Assembly (NCBI GenBank): GCA_964393005.1
Contig: CAYMRR010000001.1
Coordinates: 8,321-72,320, forward strand
Length of the DNA stretch: 64,000 bases
Direction: 5' to 3'
Source: UBA5272 sp964393005
Lineage (GTDB): Bacteria > Patescibacteriota > Minisyncoccia > Phycocordibacterales > UBA5272
The position numbers were made by a program, and so were the translations under genes. Of this stretch, positions 34,572 to 43,798 are shown one piece after another (within the stretch, counting starts at the first letter, position 1; each line of letters begins with the position of its first letter). Under the pieces are notes generated by a model. The model was not told the origin of the DNA, did not search any database, and saw only the letters and a program-made list of their open reading frames with translations.

Positions 34572-36977
34572 TTATTTAGCATAACTAGTAGCTTCATCAA
34601 ATTTTATAGAAAGAAGTTTAGATGATCCATCGCTTCCTATAGTCACACCATAAAGCACATCACATTGATTCATAGTTTCTCTATTGTGAGTAATTATAAG
34701 TAGTTTAGATTTTTCTGAAAGCCTTCTTATCATTTTTCCATATTTTCTAGCATTAGATTCATCAAGAGCAGCATCTGTCTCATCTAAAACCATAAAAGGT
34801 GGATGATTTATAGAGCTCATAGCAAATATAAGAGCAATAGAAGATAGAGCCCTCTCTCCACCAGAAAGCATTTGCAAATCTTTTACCTTTTTTTCTGGTA
34901 AGTTTACAGAGATTTCTATACCTGGCTCCTTTTTTTCTTTTTCCTCTAATTCTAAACTTTCATCTAACTTTTCTATATCTTGAATTTTATTTTTATTTAC
35001 TATCTTTTCTAAAGATAAAGAAGCTTTACCGCCAGGAAAGACTTCATTAAAATAGTGGTTAAAATTATGATTTATCTTTTCAAGGCCAATATTAAAGTCA
35101 TTTAATAAAGTATCTTTTAATTCTTGTATCAAGTTTTCTAAATTAGCTCTAGATTCTTCTAAGTCTGTAATTTCTTTTATTAGAAACCCATCTCTTTCAC
35201 TTAAGTTTTCATATTCACTTATTATTTCTCTTGCATTTATTACTCCACTTTCTTCTATTCTTATTTTACTTCTCTCTATTCTTTTAGAAAGTTCTGGCTG
35301 AGGCAAGCTATAAAACATTTTTTCTATTTCTGGAATATTATCTAAATCCAAAGTTTTGTATTTAAATATTTTATCTCCAATAAGAGAGCTCATATCTTGA
35401 ATAAGGGTGTCAAAATTTAATTCTTGAAGAGTCAAAGCTTCTTCTTTGTTTTTAATTATTTCTCTAGCAGAATAAAGTTTTTCTAAATTAAGTTTTACTT
35501 CCAAAATATCATTATCCATTCTATAAAATCTATTTTTATCTTCTTTTTCTAAATTAGAAAGTTCTATTTTTTTATTTTCTATATTTCGTAGTAATTCTTC
35601 CTTTTCTATTTCTAGTCTTTCTAATACTATTTTTCTTTCGCTTAATTTTATATTTAATAATTCTGTTTCTTTGTTTAGATTTTCTTGATTTTCATTTTCT
35701 ATAGAAATAGAAGAAGAAAGTGAATCATGTTGAGATGCTTTTTCTATTTCAGATAGAAAAGATATTTCGTTTTCTTTTGCTCTTTCTAGAGAGTCATTTA
35801 AAGCTATATAATCTTTAGCTCCAAAAAAATTAAATATATTATTCCAAATAAGATTTCTATTTTCTTTATAAGAATAAAATTTATTTTTATTTATAAAATA
35901 GTCTGCTATTTCTTTTCTTTCACTTTCTTTTAATTTTTCTCTTTTTAAATCTTCTTCTTTTTTTATTAAAAATCTAATTTCTACTTCTAGATTCAATATT
36001 TCAGAATACATTTCTTCTCTTTTTTTAGTAAGAGTAAATAGTTTTTCTTCTTCTTTTTTAATTTCTTCTCTCAAAAAGATTATTTTATCACTTTCTTCTT
36101 CTATATCTTTTTTTTCTATTTCTTTTTTAGCATCAAGCAAAGTGTGCAATTTTGTTTCTAAAGAACTTATTTCATTGTCTATACTTTCGTGTTCTAATTC
36201 TTTTTTCTTTTTTTCTATATCTTTATCTTCTCTAAAAAGATAGACGGAAAGCATCTCATCCATTAGGCCAATTTCTTCTTCTCGCTTTTCAAGCTCTTTT
36301 ACTTGTTTTCGTAAATAATTGAGATGGGGAACATTTGCTTTTCGTATGATCTCTATTTCTTTAAGATGTGATTTTACTTTTTCAAGCTTTTTTTCTCCTT
36401 CTTTTATTCGCATATGATAGATTCGTAGCCCAAGAGCGTCTTCTATCATTTCTCTTCTTTCAGAGCTATTAGCCAGCAATACTCTATCTGCTTCTCCTTG
36501 ATTGACTATAGTATGTCCTGCAACAGAAATATTGGCCATAGCCAAAAGCTCTTGCACATCTTTTAGCCTAACCTTTGTGCCATTTATAAGATATTCTCCA
36601 ACTCCATCAGAAAATATTTCTCTTGTTAGAATTATCTCATCAAGATTTATAAAATTTGAAAGTATAGATGAAGTTTCAGATTTGCTATTGTAGATTTTAT
36701 CGTTTATCTTTTTTTCTTTATTATCTAAATGTATAGATACACTAGCTCTAGAAAGAGGGGATAAAGTAGAAGATCCTTTAAAGATAAGGTCGCTACTACT
36801 TTTTGTCCTAAGGCCTTTCATACTTTGCTCTCCAAGCACAAAGCGAATCGCTTCGGCTACATTTGATTTGCCAGATCCATTAGGCCCTACCACTCCTGTA
36901 GCAGGAGAAGTAAGATCTAGATTTACTTTCTTAGCAAAGCTTTTAAAGCCTTGCATGCTTACCGATTTTAAATACAT
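34572..36977 (-). CDS. smc: Short SMC-type chromosome condensin
   Basis: 801 residues, against about 1150-1200 for usual bacterial SMC. Walker A is GPNGSGKSN near 35, and QGEADRVLLANSSERR is the conserved N-terminal segment. The ABC signature LSGGERALSS is near 700 and Walker B FMVLDETDAALDE follows. Between the heads lies Lys/Glu-rich coiled coil, broken only by a short region near residues 380-420 (WNNIFNFFGAKDYIALN). I cannot find the glycine-rich SMC hinge motif there. ScpA and ScpB at 55-56 kb are the expected partners. A Rad50-type zinc hook is not seen either. Confidence 0.92.
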   Translation of the reverse strand: MYLKSVSMQGFKSFAKKVNLDLTSPATGVVGPNGSGKSNVAEAIRFVLGEQSMKGLRTKSSSDLIFKGSSTLSPLSRASVSIHLDNKEKKINDKIYNSKSETSSILSNFINLDEIILTREIFSDGVGEYLINGTKVRLKDVQELLAMANISVAGHTIVNQGEADRVLLANSSERREMIEDALGLRIYHMRIKEGEKKLEKVKSHLKEIEIIRKANVPHLNYLRKQVKELEKREEEIGLMDEMLSVYLFREDKDIEKKKKELEHESIDNEISSLETKLHTLLDAKKEIEKKDIEEESDKIIFLREEIKKEEEKLFTLTKKREEMYSEILNLEVEIRFLIKKEEDLKREKLKESERKEIADYFINKNKFYSYKENRNLIWNNIFNFFGAKDYIALNDSLERAKENEISFLSEIEKASQHDSLSSSISIENENQENLNKETELLNIKLSERKIVLERLEIEKEELLRNIENKKIELSNLEKEDKNRFYRMDNDILEVKLNLEKLYSAREIIKNKEEALTLQELNFDTLIQDMSSLIGDKIFKYKTLDLDNIPEIEKMFYSLPQPELSKRIERSKIRIEESGVINAREIISEYENLSERDGFLIKEITDLEESRANLENLIQELKDTLLNDFNIGLEKINHNFNHYFNEVFPGGKASLSLEKIVNKNKIQDIEKLDESLELEEKEKKEPGIEISVNLPEKKVKDLQMLSGGERALSSIALIFAMSSINHPPFMVLDETDAALDESNARKYGKMIRRLSEKSKLLIITHNRETMNQCDVLYGVTIGSDGSSKLLSIKFDEATSYAK

Positions 36978-37048
36978 AAAATAAAAAATAAAGACTCAAC
37001 TTTATTAAAATTATAACACAATTTTAGAAGCTGTTTTTGCTAATTCTT

Positions 37049-37531
37049 TTAAATTAGATTTTTAGTAAGTCTTATAAAGATGTTAATAAATAAAAATCCA
37101 AAAATCATTCCTATAGCCAAGCCTCCCAGTATATCTATATAAAAATGTACTCCAGTTAATACTCTAGAAACTCCTACTAGCACTCCTAAAATAATTGTAA
37201 AAATTCCAAGCTTTTTATCATAAGCATATAAAGCTACTCCCAAAGCTACTATAAAAGTAGTATGTCCAGAAGGAAAAGAATAAGGGTCTATAGGAGTGAT
37301 AAATTCTCCTACTGTAGTAGGTCTTTCTATTTTTAAAATATTTTTTATTACCATGCTACCCATAACCCAAGAAAGTACAGCAGAAAAAGAAACCAATATC
37401 ATTTTTTTAATATTAGTAAAAAGACTTTTTTTAAATTGTTCTTGTTTTTTATTTTTATAAAGATAATAAAGTAAAATAAAAGGTGTAAAAAATATTAAAT
37501 ATTTAGCTAAAATAAAAAAAATACTCATCAT
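37049..37531 (-). CDS. PAP2-family membrane phosphatase
   Basis: About 161 residues, with membrane segments through most of the length and the PAP2 signature: K...RP in LKIERPTT, PSGH in YSFPSGHTTF, and SR...H...D in GVSRVLTGVHFYIDILGG. Such enzymes remove phosphate from lipid phosphates, for example undecaprenyl pyrophosphate or phosphatidate; which one is not decidable here. The frame is open further upstream, but that part lies inside tRNA-Leu, so I start at the MetMet pair at 37531/37528. Confidence 0.88.
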   Translation of the reverse strand: MMSIFFILAKYLIFFTPFILLYYLYKNKKQEQFKKSLFTNIKKMILVSFSAVLSWVMGSMVIKNILKIERPTTVGEFITPIDPYSFPSGHTTFIVALGVALYAYDKKLGIFTIILGVLVGVSRVLTGVHFYIDILGGLAIGMIFGFLFINIFIRLTKNLI

Positions 37532-37539
37532 AAAGTTTG

Positions 37540-37621
37540 TGCTCGGGGCGGGACTTGAACCCGCAAGCCGTGAGGCAAAAGATTTTAAGTCTTTCGTGTA
37601 TACCGATTCCACCACCCGAGC
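37540..37621 (-). tRNA. tRNA-Leu (TAA)
   Basis: Acceptor GCTCGGG / CCCGAGC, anticodon stem AAAGA / TCTTT around CTTAAAA (anticodon TAA), long variable arm and T arm GCGGG-TTCAAGT-CCCGC. Discriminator A, no CCA encoded. Reads UUA, the commonest leucine codon in this window. Nine bases upstream of the PAP2 start on the same strand. Confidence 0.95.
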
Positions 37622-37723
37622 TTAAAACTAAAATCTATTTTAACATAAATTTTAAAAAAAAATAAATTCTTAATAATTTTATTAATATTTGAAATATGGT
37701 AAACTAGTAAAGTTAAAATAATT

Positions 37724-37797
37724 GGTGCGATGGCGAAGTGGTCTAACGCTGCGGTTTGCAAAACCGTCATTCGCGGGTTCAAATCCCGCTCGCACCT
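37724..37797 (+). tRNA. tRNA-Cys (GCA)
   Basis: Acceptor GGTGCGA / TCGCACC, anticodon loop TTGCAAA (anticodon GCA), T arm CGGG-TTCAAAT-CCCG. Discriminator T followed by CAAA; CCA not encoded. Confidence 0.93.
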
Positions 37798-37857
37798 CAA
37801 AGCATAAATCTATACTTTTCTAAAAGCTTTATTCTTTTAAAAGTTATTTTCTTATGC

Positions 37858-37863
37858 TATAAT
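37858..37863 (+). promoter_or_regulatory. Extended -10 box of tRNA-Ala
   Basis: TGC-TATAAT, 16 bases before the tRNA, with no good -35 hexamer. Confidence 0.5.
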
Positions 37864-37879
37864 AGTTTTTGTTTTCTAG

Positions 37880-37952
37880 GGGCCCTTAGCTCATATGGTA
37901 GAGCGCCGGTTTTGCACTCCGGAGGTGAGCGGTTCGATTCCGCTAGGGTCCA
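37880..37952 (+). tRNA. tRNA-Ala (TGC)
   Basis: Acceptor GGGCCCT / AGGGTCC, anticodon loop TTTGCAC (anticodon TGC) on a CCGG / CCGG stem, T arm AGCGG-TTCGATT-CCGCT. Discriminator A followed by CAAA, CCA not encoded. Confidence 0.95.
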
Positions 37953-38005
37953 CAAATTACTCTGAATACTATAAATAAAAAATCAAAAAAGTATTCTAGA
38001 AACCC

Positions 38006-38090
38006 TTGACTTTTAAATATAGACATGCTATGATACAATTGGTGGAATATCGGCCTAATATTTAAAAACTCTCTTTTTGGAGGGTTTTTT
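38006..38090 (+). ncRNA. Mini transcription unit C
   Basis: TTGACT (38006-38011), 17-bp spacer ending TGC, TATGAT (38029-38034), then AATTGGTGGAATATCGGC and a terminator hairpin (38065-38088, AAAACTCTC pairing with GGAGGGTTTT) with T run. The predicted RNA is about 50 bases. The promoter and the first 14 transcribed bases match unit B. It lies between tRNA-Ala and an unknown membrane gene in the same orientation; that gene starts about 100 bases beyond the terminator, so a read-through leader role is possible. Confidence 0.6.
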
Positions 38091-38186
38091 CTTTTTTATT
38101 TTATTTGACAAAATACAGTTTTTTTGATATTTTTCTTTTAGAAACAAGTACTTTTATAATAAATCTTTAAAACCAAATAGACAAAA

Positions 38187-39629
38187 ATGGACAAGTTTTT
38201 TAAAAATTCCGCTCTAATAGGTTTAATATTAGTCGGTGTAGCCATGCTTGGAGCTATGATAATAGTATCCGTAGTAAAGCTTATTATTTTCCTAATAATA
38301 GTATTTTTAATAACTTTTATTTCAAATCTATTTATTAGTAATAATGAAGAATTTAGAATAAATCTTGCTCTTGGAATAAATCCTGCAGCCAGCAGATTTA
38401 GACTTTGGGAGTTTATTAAATTCTTTTTAGTATGGATAATATATTTATTAGTTTTAATAAATATGTTTCCAGGTTTACGAACTAATGTAAATATAGTAGA
38501 TTTTCTTTGGGATACTATAACTTTGTCACTTCATGTATTTACTAGTACTGTATATACAAAGAATGGGCGAGTAAGGGTTCTCTATACTAGATTTTCAGAA
38601 AAAGTAGGCCTTATTTTACCTCCTGGATACTTTCTATCTCCAGCTATTTGGTTTTGGTATAGACTTTCAAAACCAATGCTTCTTTCTTATTCTGAAAATA
38701 CTAGAAAATTAAATTTAGTAGCAGATAATGAAGAAAATTCTGAAGATAATGAGAGAAAAAATGTTTTTCATCTTTATAAAGATGATAGAGTAGCAAAAAT
38801 ACAAACTAGTTTAAAAGGGACTGGAGCATTGTTTTACAATTTTATTTTACTCAATTCTTCTAAAATCCGTTTTACAGAAAATATGAGTTTTTTTAGAGTT
38901 TTTGTTAGTTTAGTTTTGGCTTTTACTTTAAATATTTCTTTATACTACACTGTTTTAAATTCTTATTATACAGATACAGAAGTATTAAATAAAGTAAAAA
39001 CTTTTATTTTAGAAAGAAATAAAGATGCTGTAGAAAAAAATAAAGGAATTTCTGCTTCTTTTTTTTCTAAAACTATTAACATAATAGACAAAACAAATAA
39101 CAAAGAAAAAGCTATCTCTAGAAACCCTTATATTAGCAATCTTTCTTGGGAAAATTTAAGAGTGAGGGATAGATATACTGTAAAATTTTTTGCTGCTAGA
39201 AATAATAGAGAAATAACGGTAGAAGGATTTTTTGTAGGGAAAAGAGAGTCTGAGTTTTATTTTCCACATGTCTATGTCGACGGATATGAAGGTGATCAAA
39301 GTTTTTTTTATAACTTTTTTAAAGTTCATATAGAAGAAATGTCTTTTAAAAACGGACAAGTCTGGAGAAATAGAGATATGGATTTAAGTGAATATATATC
39401 TATTATAAAAAATAAAAATAGAATAGATTCTTATTGTTATAGAAAAATAAAAATTATCCCTATCGGAAGACATAAAGGCATTATAGATTGGTATTTATTG
39501 GATGCGGGAGTAGGAACTACATACAGACCTTTTGCTATTTATTATCAAAAATCTGAAAGTTTTACCTCCATAAGAGACGCAGAAAAATTTAATACTAATC
39601 AAAGATTTAATTTAGAAAATTTTGATTAA
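38187..39629 (+). CDS. Uncharacterised multi-helix membrane protein
   Basis: 480 residues. Two or three membrane segments lie in the first 110 residues (about 10-50 and 83-105) and another near 235-260. Two soluble parts follow the membrane regions. The second, from about 270, is charged and aromatic (RVRDRYTVKFFAARNNREIT, then EGFFVGKRESEFYFPHVYVD) and may lie outside the cell. I do not recognise a family. It is transcribed alone and ends at a hairpin. Codon use matches the host genes, so it is not an obvious import. Confidence 0.6.
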   Translation: MDKFFKNSALIGLILVGVAMLGAMIIVSVVKLIIFLIIVFLITFISNLFISNNEEFRINLALGINPAASRFRLWEFIKFFLVWIIYLLVLINMFPGLRTNVNIVDFLWDTITLSLHVFTSTVYTKNGRVRVLYTRFSEKVGLILPPGYFLSPAIWFWYRLSKPMLLSYSENTRKLNLVADNEENSEDNERKNVFHLYKDDRVAKIQTSLKGTGALFYNFILLNSSKIRFTENMSFFRVFVSLVLAFTLNISLYYTVLNSYYTDTEVLNKVKTFILERNKDAVEKNKGISASFFSKTINIIDKTNNKEKAISRNPYISNLSWENLRVRDRYTVKFFAARNNREITVEGFFVGKRESEFYFPHVYVDGYEGDQSFFYNFFKVHIEEMSFKNGQVWRNRDMDLSEYISIIKNKNRIDSYCYRKIKIIPIGRHKGIIDWYLLDAGVGTTYRPFAIYYQKSESFTSIRDAEKFNTNQRFNLENFD

Positions 39630-39646
39630 TTTCTTATTCTAAATTT

Positions 39647-39702
39647 AAAACCCCAAATAAGTCAAAACACCTATAAATAAGTTTTGGTTTATATGGGGTT
39701 TT
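39647..39702 (+). terminator. Terminator after the unknown membrane gene
   Basis: Nested stem: AAAACCCC / GGGGTTTT outside, AAAAC / GTTTT inside, then a T run. Confidence 0.75.
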
Positions 39703-39720
39703 TATTTTATGATAAAATTA

Positions 39721-39750
39721 AAATAAATTAAAATAAATTAAAATAAATTA
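39721..39750 (+). repeat. Short tandem repeat before dprA
   Basis: Three perfect copies of the decamer AAATAAATTA, with partial copies at both ends. In an A/T-rich spacer this may be slippage, or it may tune promoter spacing. Confidence 0.7.
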
Positions 39751-39784
39751 AAGATAAGAAAAATAAAATTTTATCATTAAGTAT

Positions 39785-40876
39785 ATGTCTCAAGAATTTA
39801 AAAATATTTTTAAAGAAGAAATGGAAGAAACAGAAAATATAGAAGAATTTTCTTTAACTGAAAAGGCGAGTGAAGATAAAATAGATGAATTTTTAGATTT
39901 TGATGACTATTCTATAGTAAAAATTTTAAAGAAAGATTTTTATAAATATGCTCTTCTTTCTCCACTTTTGGAAATAAAAGATACACCAAAACAGCTTTTT
40001 ATAAAATATAAATCAAAAGAAAATTTAGATAATTTTTTAAATAAAAATTTTGATGGAGAAGATTATAAAGTTTTGACAATAGTAGGTAGTAGAAAAAATA
40101 CAAATTATGGAAAAGAAGTACTTAGCTATTTGCTAAAATATCTGACGGGAGAAAAAGTAATAATAGTTTCTGGTCTTGCCTTAGGTGTAGATTCTTTAGC
40201 TCATAAGTTTTCTTTAAAAAATGATTTGCCTACTATTTCTATACCTGGGTCTGGGCTTAGTAAAAAAGTTTTATATCCTTCTCAAAATATTTCTTTAGCC
40301 GAAGATTTGCTTAAAGCTGAAAATATTTTTATTTCAGAATACGAAATAGATAGAAAAAGTGAAATATATTTTTTCCCTGCAAGAAATAGAGTGATGGCAG
40401 CTATATCTGATGCTGTGCTTATAGTAGAAGCTGGAGAAAAAAGTGGTACTCTTATTACAGCCAAATTAGCTTTAGATTATAATAAAGATGTAGGAGTTAT
40501 ACCAAATAATATTTTTGCTGAAGGGTCTGTAGGTTCTAATAAGCTCATAAAAGAAGGTGCTACACCAATTTTAAATATTACAGATCTTTTAGATTTTTTA
40601 AATATCAATAAAGATGTACAAGGAGTCCTTGCTTTAAATTTTAATAATGAAGAAGAAAAAAATAAATTTAAAAATATATTAGACACTCTTTCTGAATATG
40701 AAAAAAATATATTACAAAAAGTTTTGCAAGCTGGAAGTATAGAAAAAGATATATTATTAGAAAATTTAGAAGAAGAATATAATATGAGTTATACAGATTC
40801 TTTGGTAGCTCTTATGAGTCTAGAAATAAACGGCTTTATAAAAGAAAAAGAAGGAGAAATAGGTATAGTAAGATAA
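39785..40876 (+). CDS. dprA: DNA processing protein DprA/Smf
   Basis: Loads RecA on incoming single-stranded DNA in transformation. 363 residues: an acidic N-terminal extension, the Rossmann-like DprA core (VGSRKNTNYGKEVL, SGLALGVDSLAHKFS, ISIPGSGLSKKVLYPSQN, FPARNRVMAAISDAV, GEKSGTLITAKLALDYNKDV) and a C-terminal winged-helix-like part (KDILLENLEEEYNMSYTDS). Competence genes are common in reduced host-dependent bacteria that take up DNA. No comEC or pilus gene is in the window. rnr follows from its own promoter. Confidence 0.94.
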   Translation: MSQEFKNIFKEEMEETENIEEFSLTEKASEDKIDEFLDFDDYSIVKILKKDFYKYALLSPLLEIKDTPKQLFIKYKSKENLDNFLNKNFDGEDYKVLTIVGSRKNTNYGKEVLSYLLKYLTGEKVIIVSGLALGVDSLAHKFSLKNDLPTISIPGSGLSKKVLYPSQNISLAEDLLKAENIFISEYEIDRKSEIYFFPARNRVMAAISDAVLIVEAGEKSGTLITAKLALDYNKDVGVIPNNIFAEGSVGSNKLIKEGATPILNITDLLDFLNINKDVQGVLALNFNNEEEKNKFKNILDTLSEYEKNILQKVLQAGSIEKDILLENLEEEYNMSYTDSLVALMSLEINGFIKEKEGEIGIVR

Positions 40877-40926
40877 ATTTTAGATTAATTATTAAATAAA
40901 AATTTAATAAGAATTATTAGTTGTGA

Positions 40927-40932
40927 TATAAT
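40927..40932 (+). promoter_or_regulatory. Extended -10 box of rnr, about 5-base leader
   Basis: TGA-TATAAT with the ATG 12 bases after the box, so transcription should start only a few bases before the start codon. Confidence 0.5.
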
Positions 40933-40943
40933 AATTTTAAATT

Positions 40944-42935
40944 ATGAATAAAATAGTGCAAGGGAAAATAATCATTACAAGTAAAGGTGATGGCTATTTG
41001 AAACTTTTAGAACATCATGAAGGTATAGATGAATATTTTACTGAAGGAGAATATGTGTTTATTGATAGAGATCATTTAAATACTGCTTTGCATGGAGATA
41101 TTGCCGAAGTAGAAGTGTTAGGAATGAAAAGAAATGAAAAGACAGAAGTAGATACTTTTTATGGAAAAGTTTTAAGAAATGTAGAAAGAGCAAAATATGC
41201 TCATTCTGGAAAATTAGAAGAAGAAAACAATACTTTATTTTTGGTTCCAGATGATAAAAAAACTTATACCGACTTTGTCATAGAAAAAGATAAAACTTTG
41301 GGAGCTAAACCAGGAGATAAAGTAGTAGTAGAAATAACTCACTGGACAGATCATAAGAGAAGCCCGTTTGCTAAAGTTATTAAAATTTTAGGAAAGCCTG
41401 GAGAAAATAATGCCGAAATGCTAGCTTTTGCTCTTGAAAGAGGTTTTTCAGATAAACCTAGAGAAGATGTGCTAGAAGAAGCAGAAGCTCTTTACAAAAG
41501 AGGAATAACCGAAGAAGATAAAATTTTAAATGAAAATGGAATAGATGGCAGAAGAGATTTTAGAAATATTACTACTTTTACTATAGACCCACCAGATGCA
41601 AAAGATTTTGATGATGCTATAAGTGTAAGAAAATTAGAAAATAATAACTATGAAATAGGTATACATATTGCCGATGTTTCTTTTTATTTAAAAGAAGATT
41701 CTAAAATGAATGAAGAAGCTGTCTTTCGAGAAACTAGTGTGTATTTGGTGGACAGGACTATACCAATGCTTCCAGAAGTGCTTTCAAACGACTTATGCTC
41801 TTTAAAAGAAGGAGAAGAAAAGCTTGCATTTAGTGCTGTTTTTGAAATGACAGAAAAAGCTAAAATAGTAAAAGAGTGGTATGGAAAAACTCTTATCAAA
41901 TCTGACAAAAGTCTTACTTACAATGATGCTCAAAAAAGTATAGAAACAGGAAAAGGAGATTTTGCTGAAGAGATAAATATTTTAAATAATTTAGCCAAAA
42001 TTTTAGAAAAAGAAAATAAAGATAATGGAGCATTAGAAATAGAATCTCAAGAAGTAAAATTCAAATTAGATAAAAAAGGAGTACCAGTAGATGTATTTTT
42101 GGTAGAGATTAAAGATGCTAATAAATTAATAGAAGAGTTTATGCTACTCGCTAATAGAAAAGTGTCTAAATTTATAAATGATGAACAAAAGAAAAACAAT
42201 GCTCCTGAAATATCTATTTATAGAATTCACAATAAACCAGAATCAGAAAAAATGCATGAGCTTGCACTTTTTATAAAATCTTTAAATGAAAATGTTCGTT
42301 TTATAGATGGGTTAATACCAACTACAGAATTAAATAATCTTTTTCTAAAATTAAAAGAAGAAGGTAGAGAAGCTGAAAAAGATTTACTTTCTCTTCATGT
42401 GACAAGAAGTATGCAAAAAGCTATTTATTCTACAAAAAATATTGGACACTATGGTTTAGCTTTTCCTTATTATTCTCATTTTACTTCTCCTATTCGTAGA
42501 TATCCAGATATTTTGCTACATAGAATACTTTTTAGAATATTAAATAAAGATTTTCCAAAAGCTGAAGAAAAATATTATTTTGATAGAATGTGTGACCTTG
42601 CAAGCAAAAGAGAAAAAGAAGCTCAAGATGCTGAAAGAGGAAGTGTAAAATACAAGCAGACAGAATATATGTCTTATAGAATTGGTAAAGAATTTGAAGG
42701 TGTAGTTTCTGGTATTTCTCAGTGGGGCATATATGTAGAAGAAGCAAAAAGTAAAGCCGAAGGTATGATTCGCCTAAAAGATTTAGGGGCAGATTTTTAT
42801 GTTTATAATAGTAAACTTTCAAAAATAATAGGTGAAAATTCTGGAGAAGAATGGAGAATAGGGGATAGAGTGAAAATAAGAGTAAAAGCTACCAATTTAG
42901 ACTTAAGACAAATAGATTATGAACTTTTACGATAA
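40944..42935 (+). CDS. rnr: Ribonuclease R
   Basis: A processive 3'-5' RNase of the RNase II family. 663 residues: N-terminal cold-shock/OB region (GKIIITSKGDGYLKL), the RNB catalytic centre (IDPPDAKDFDDAISV, with its acidic metal ligands), GHYGLAFPYYSHFTSPIRRYPD and the C-terminal S1 domain (GKEFEGVVSGISQWGIYVE). It would degrade structured RNA and help in ribosome and tmRNA-linked quality control. It stands between dprA and rpsP. Confidence 0.96.
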   Translation: MNKIVQGKIIITSKGDGYLKLLEHHEGIDEYFTEGEYVFIDRDHLNTALHGDIAEVEVLGMKRNEKTEVDTFYGKVLRNVERAKYAHSGKLEEENNTLFLVPDDKKTYTDFVIEKDKTLGAKPGDKVVVEITHWTDHKRSPFAKVIKILGKPGENNAEMLAFALERGFSDKPREDVLEEAEALYKRGITEEDKILNENGIDGRRDFRNITTFTIDPPDAKDFDDAISVRKLENNNYEIGIHIADVSFYLKEDSKMNEEAVFRETSVYLVDRTIPMLPEVLSNDLCSLKEGEEKLAFSAVFEMTEKAKIVKEWYGKTLIKSDKSLTYNDAQKSIETGKGDFAEEINILNNLAKILEKENKDNGALEIESQEVKFKLDKKGVPVDVFLVEIKDANKLIEEFMLLANRKVSKFINDEQKKNNAPEISIYRIHNKPESEKMHELALFIKSLNENVRFIDGLIPTTELNNLFLKLKEEGREAEKDLLSLHVTRSMQKAIYSTKNIGHYGLAFPYYSHFTSPIRRYPDILLHRILFRILNKDFPKAEEKYYFDRMCDLASKREKEAQDAERGSVKYKQTEYMSYRIGKEFEGVVSGISQWGIYVEEAKSKAEGMIRLKDLGADFYVYNSKLSKIIGENSGEEWRIGDRVKIRVKATNLDLRQIDYELLR

Positions 42936-43005
42936 TTTTCTTATCTCTTTTCTTTTTTAGATAAATGTGCTATATTATCGAGATAAAAATTAATACAAAT
43001 TTATT

Positions 43006-43311
43006 ATGCTAAAAATCAGATTACAAAGATTGGGAAGAAAAAATGATCCTCATTTTAAATTGATCGTTACACCTCATACTTATAAACCAAAAACTCATAA
43101 ATTTATAGAAGACTTAGGATTTTATAATCCAAAAAGTGGAGTATATGAATTTAAAGCTGATAGAATAAAATATTGGCTAGGAGTAGGAGCAAAAACTTCT
43201 CCTACAGTTCACAATTTTCTAATAAGTAAAAAGATTATTGAAGGTAAAAAGATAAATGTTTTACCTAAAAAAAGTGTAACTCAACCCAAAAAAGATTTAA
43301 AAAAGAAATAA
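43006..43311 (+). CDS. rpsP: 30S ribosomal protein bS16
   Basis: 101 residues starting LKIRLQRLGRKNDPHFKLIV, with IEDLGFYNPKSG and the DRIKYWLGVGAKTSPTV segment, all typical of bS16. In many bacteria rpsP is followed by a KH protein, rimM and trmD. Here the order is rpsP, khpA, trmD, with rimM missing. An extended -10 box (TGC-TATATT, 42971-42976) lies upstream. Confidence 0.97.
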   Translation: MLKIRLQRLGRKNDPHFKLIVTPHTYKPKTHKFIEDLGFYNPKSGVYEFKADRIKYWLGVGAKTSPTVHNFLISKKIIEGKKINVLPKKSVTQPKKDLKKK

Positions 43312-43354
43312 TTAACATTTCTTAATATTTAAAAAAGAATACTTTTTTGCGTGC

Positions 43355-43360
43355 TATAAT
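43355..43360 (+). promoter_or_regulatory. Extended -10 box of khpA
   Basis: TGC-TATAAT, 38 bases before the khpA start, so khpA can be transcribed apart from rpsP. Confidence 0.5.
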
Positions 43361-43397
43361 AGATTGGTTATTAAGTTTTTGTTAGAAATAAATAAAA

Positions 43398-43745
43398 TTG
43401 AAAATTAAATATATGGTTAAAGATTCAGAATTTGTAGAATACATAGTGAAGAGTTTAGTAGACAATCCAAATGATGTAAAAATAGAAAGAAAGGTAGATG
43501 AAATGGGGGTACTTATCACTGTAGATGTTGGTAAAGATGATATGGGAAAGATTATAGGTCGCCAAGGTGCTACAGCAAAAGCTATTCGTACTTTACTTCG
43601 TGTAGTAGGAATGAAAAATAATGCTAGAGTAAATCTTAAAATCAACGAACCAGAAGAAATGCTTGGTGCACAATCTGGAGAAGAAGGATATAGATCTCAC
43701 CTTGATGATGTAGATGCAGTAATGGATGAAATTAAAAATCTTTAA
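43398..43745 (+). CDS. khpA: KH-domain RNA-binding protein KhpA
   Basis: 115 residues. The N-terminal 75 form the KhpA-type KH domain with the GxxG loop in KIIGRQGATAKAIRTLLRVV, preceded by YIVKSLVDNPNDVKIE. The C-terminal tail (about 30 residues, acidic) is an extension beyond the usual 75-80 residue KhpA. The rpsP-khpA neighbourhood is conserved in many bacteria. It ends at a hairpin shared with mini-RNA D from the trmD side. Confidence 0.92.
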   Translation: MKIKYMVKDSEFVEYIVKSLVDNPNDVKIERKVDEMGVLITVDVGKDDMGKIIGRQGATAKAIRTLLRVVGMKNNARVNLKINEPEEMLGAQSGEEGYRSHLDDVDAVMDEIKNL

Positions 43746-43775
43746 TTTATTTATCTATTAATAATATTAAAAAAT

Positions 43776-43798
43776 AAAACCGCTTTTTAGGCGGTTTT
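43776..43798. terminator. Bidirectional terminator of khpA and mini-RNA D
   Basis: AAAACCGC / GCGGTTTT with a 7-base loop, T-rich on both sides. Confidence 0.85.

Noticed and set aside
37532..37615. Longer start for the PAP2 phosphatase
   Set aside because: The extra residues are encoded by the tRNA-Leu gene on the same strand; the MetMet pair just after it is the plausible start.
39721..39750. CRISPR-like repeat
   Set aside because: Only three contiguous decamers without spacers. No CRISPR array or cas gene is seen anywhere in the window.
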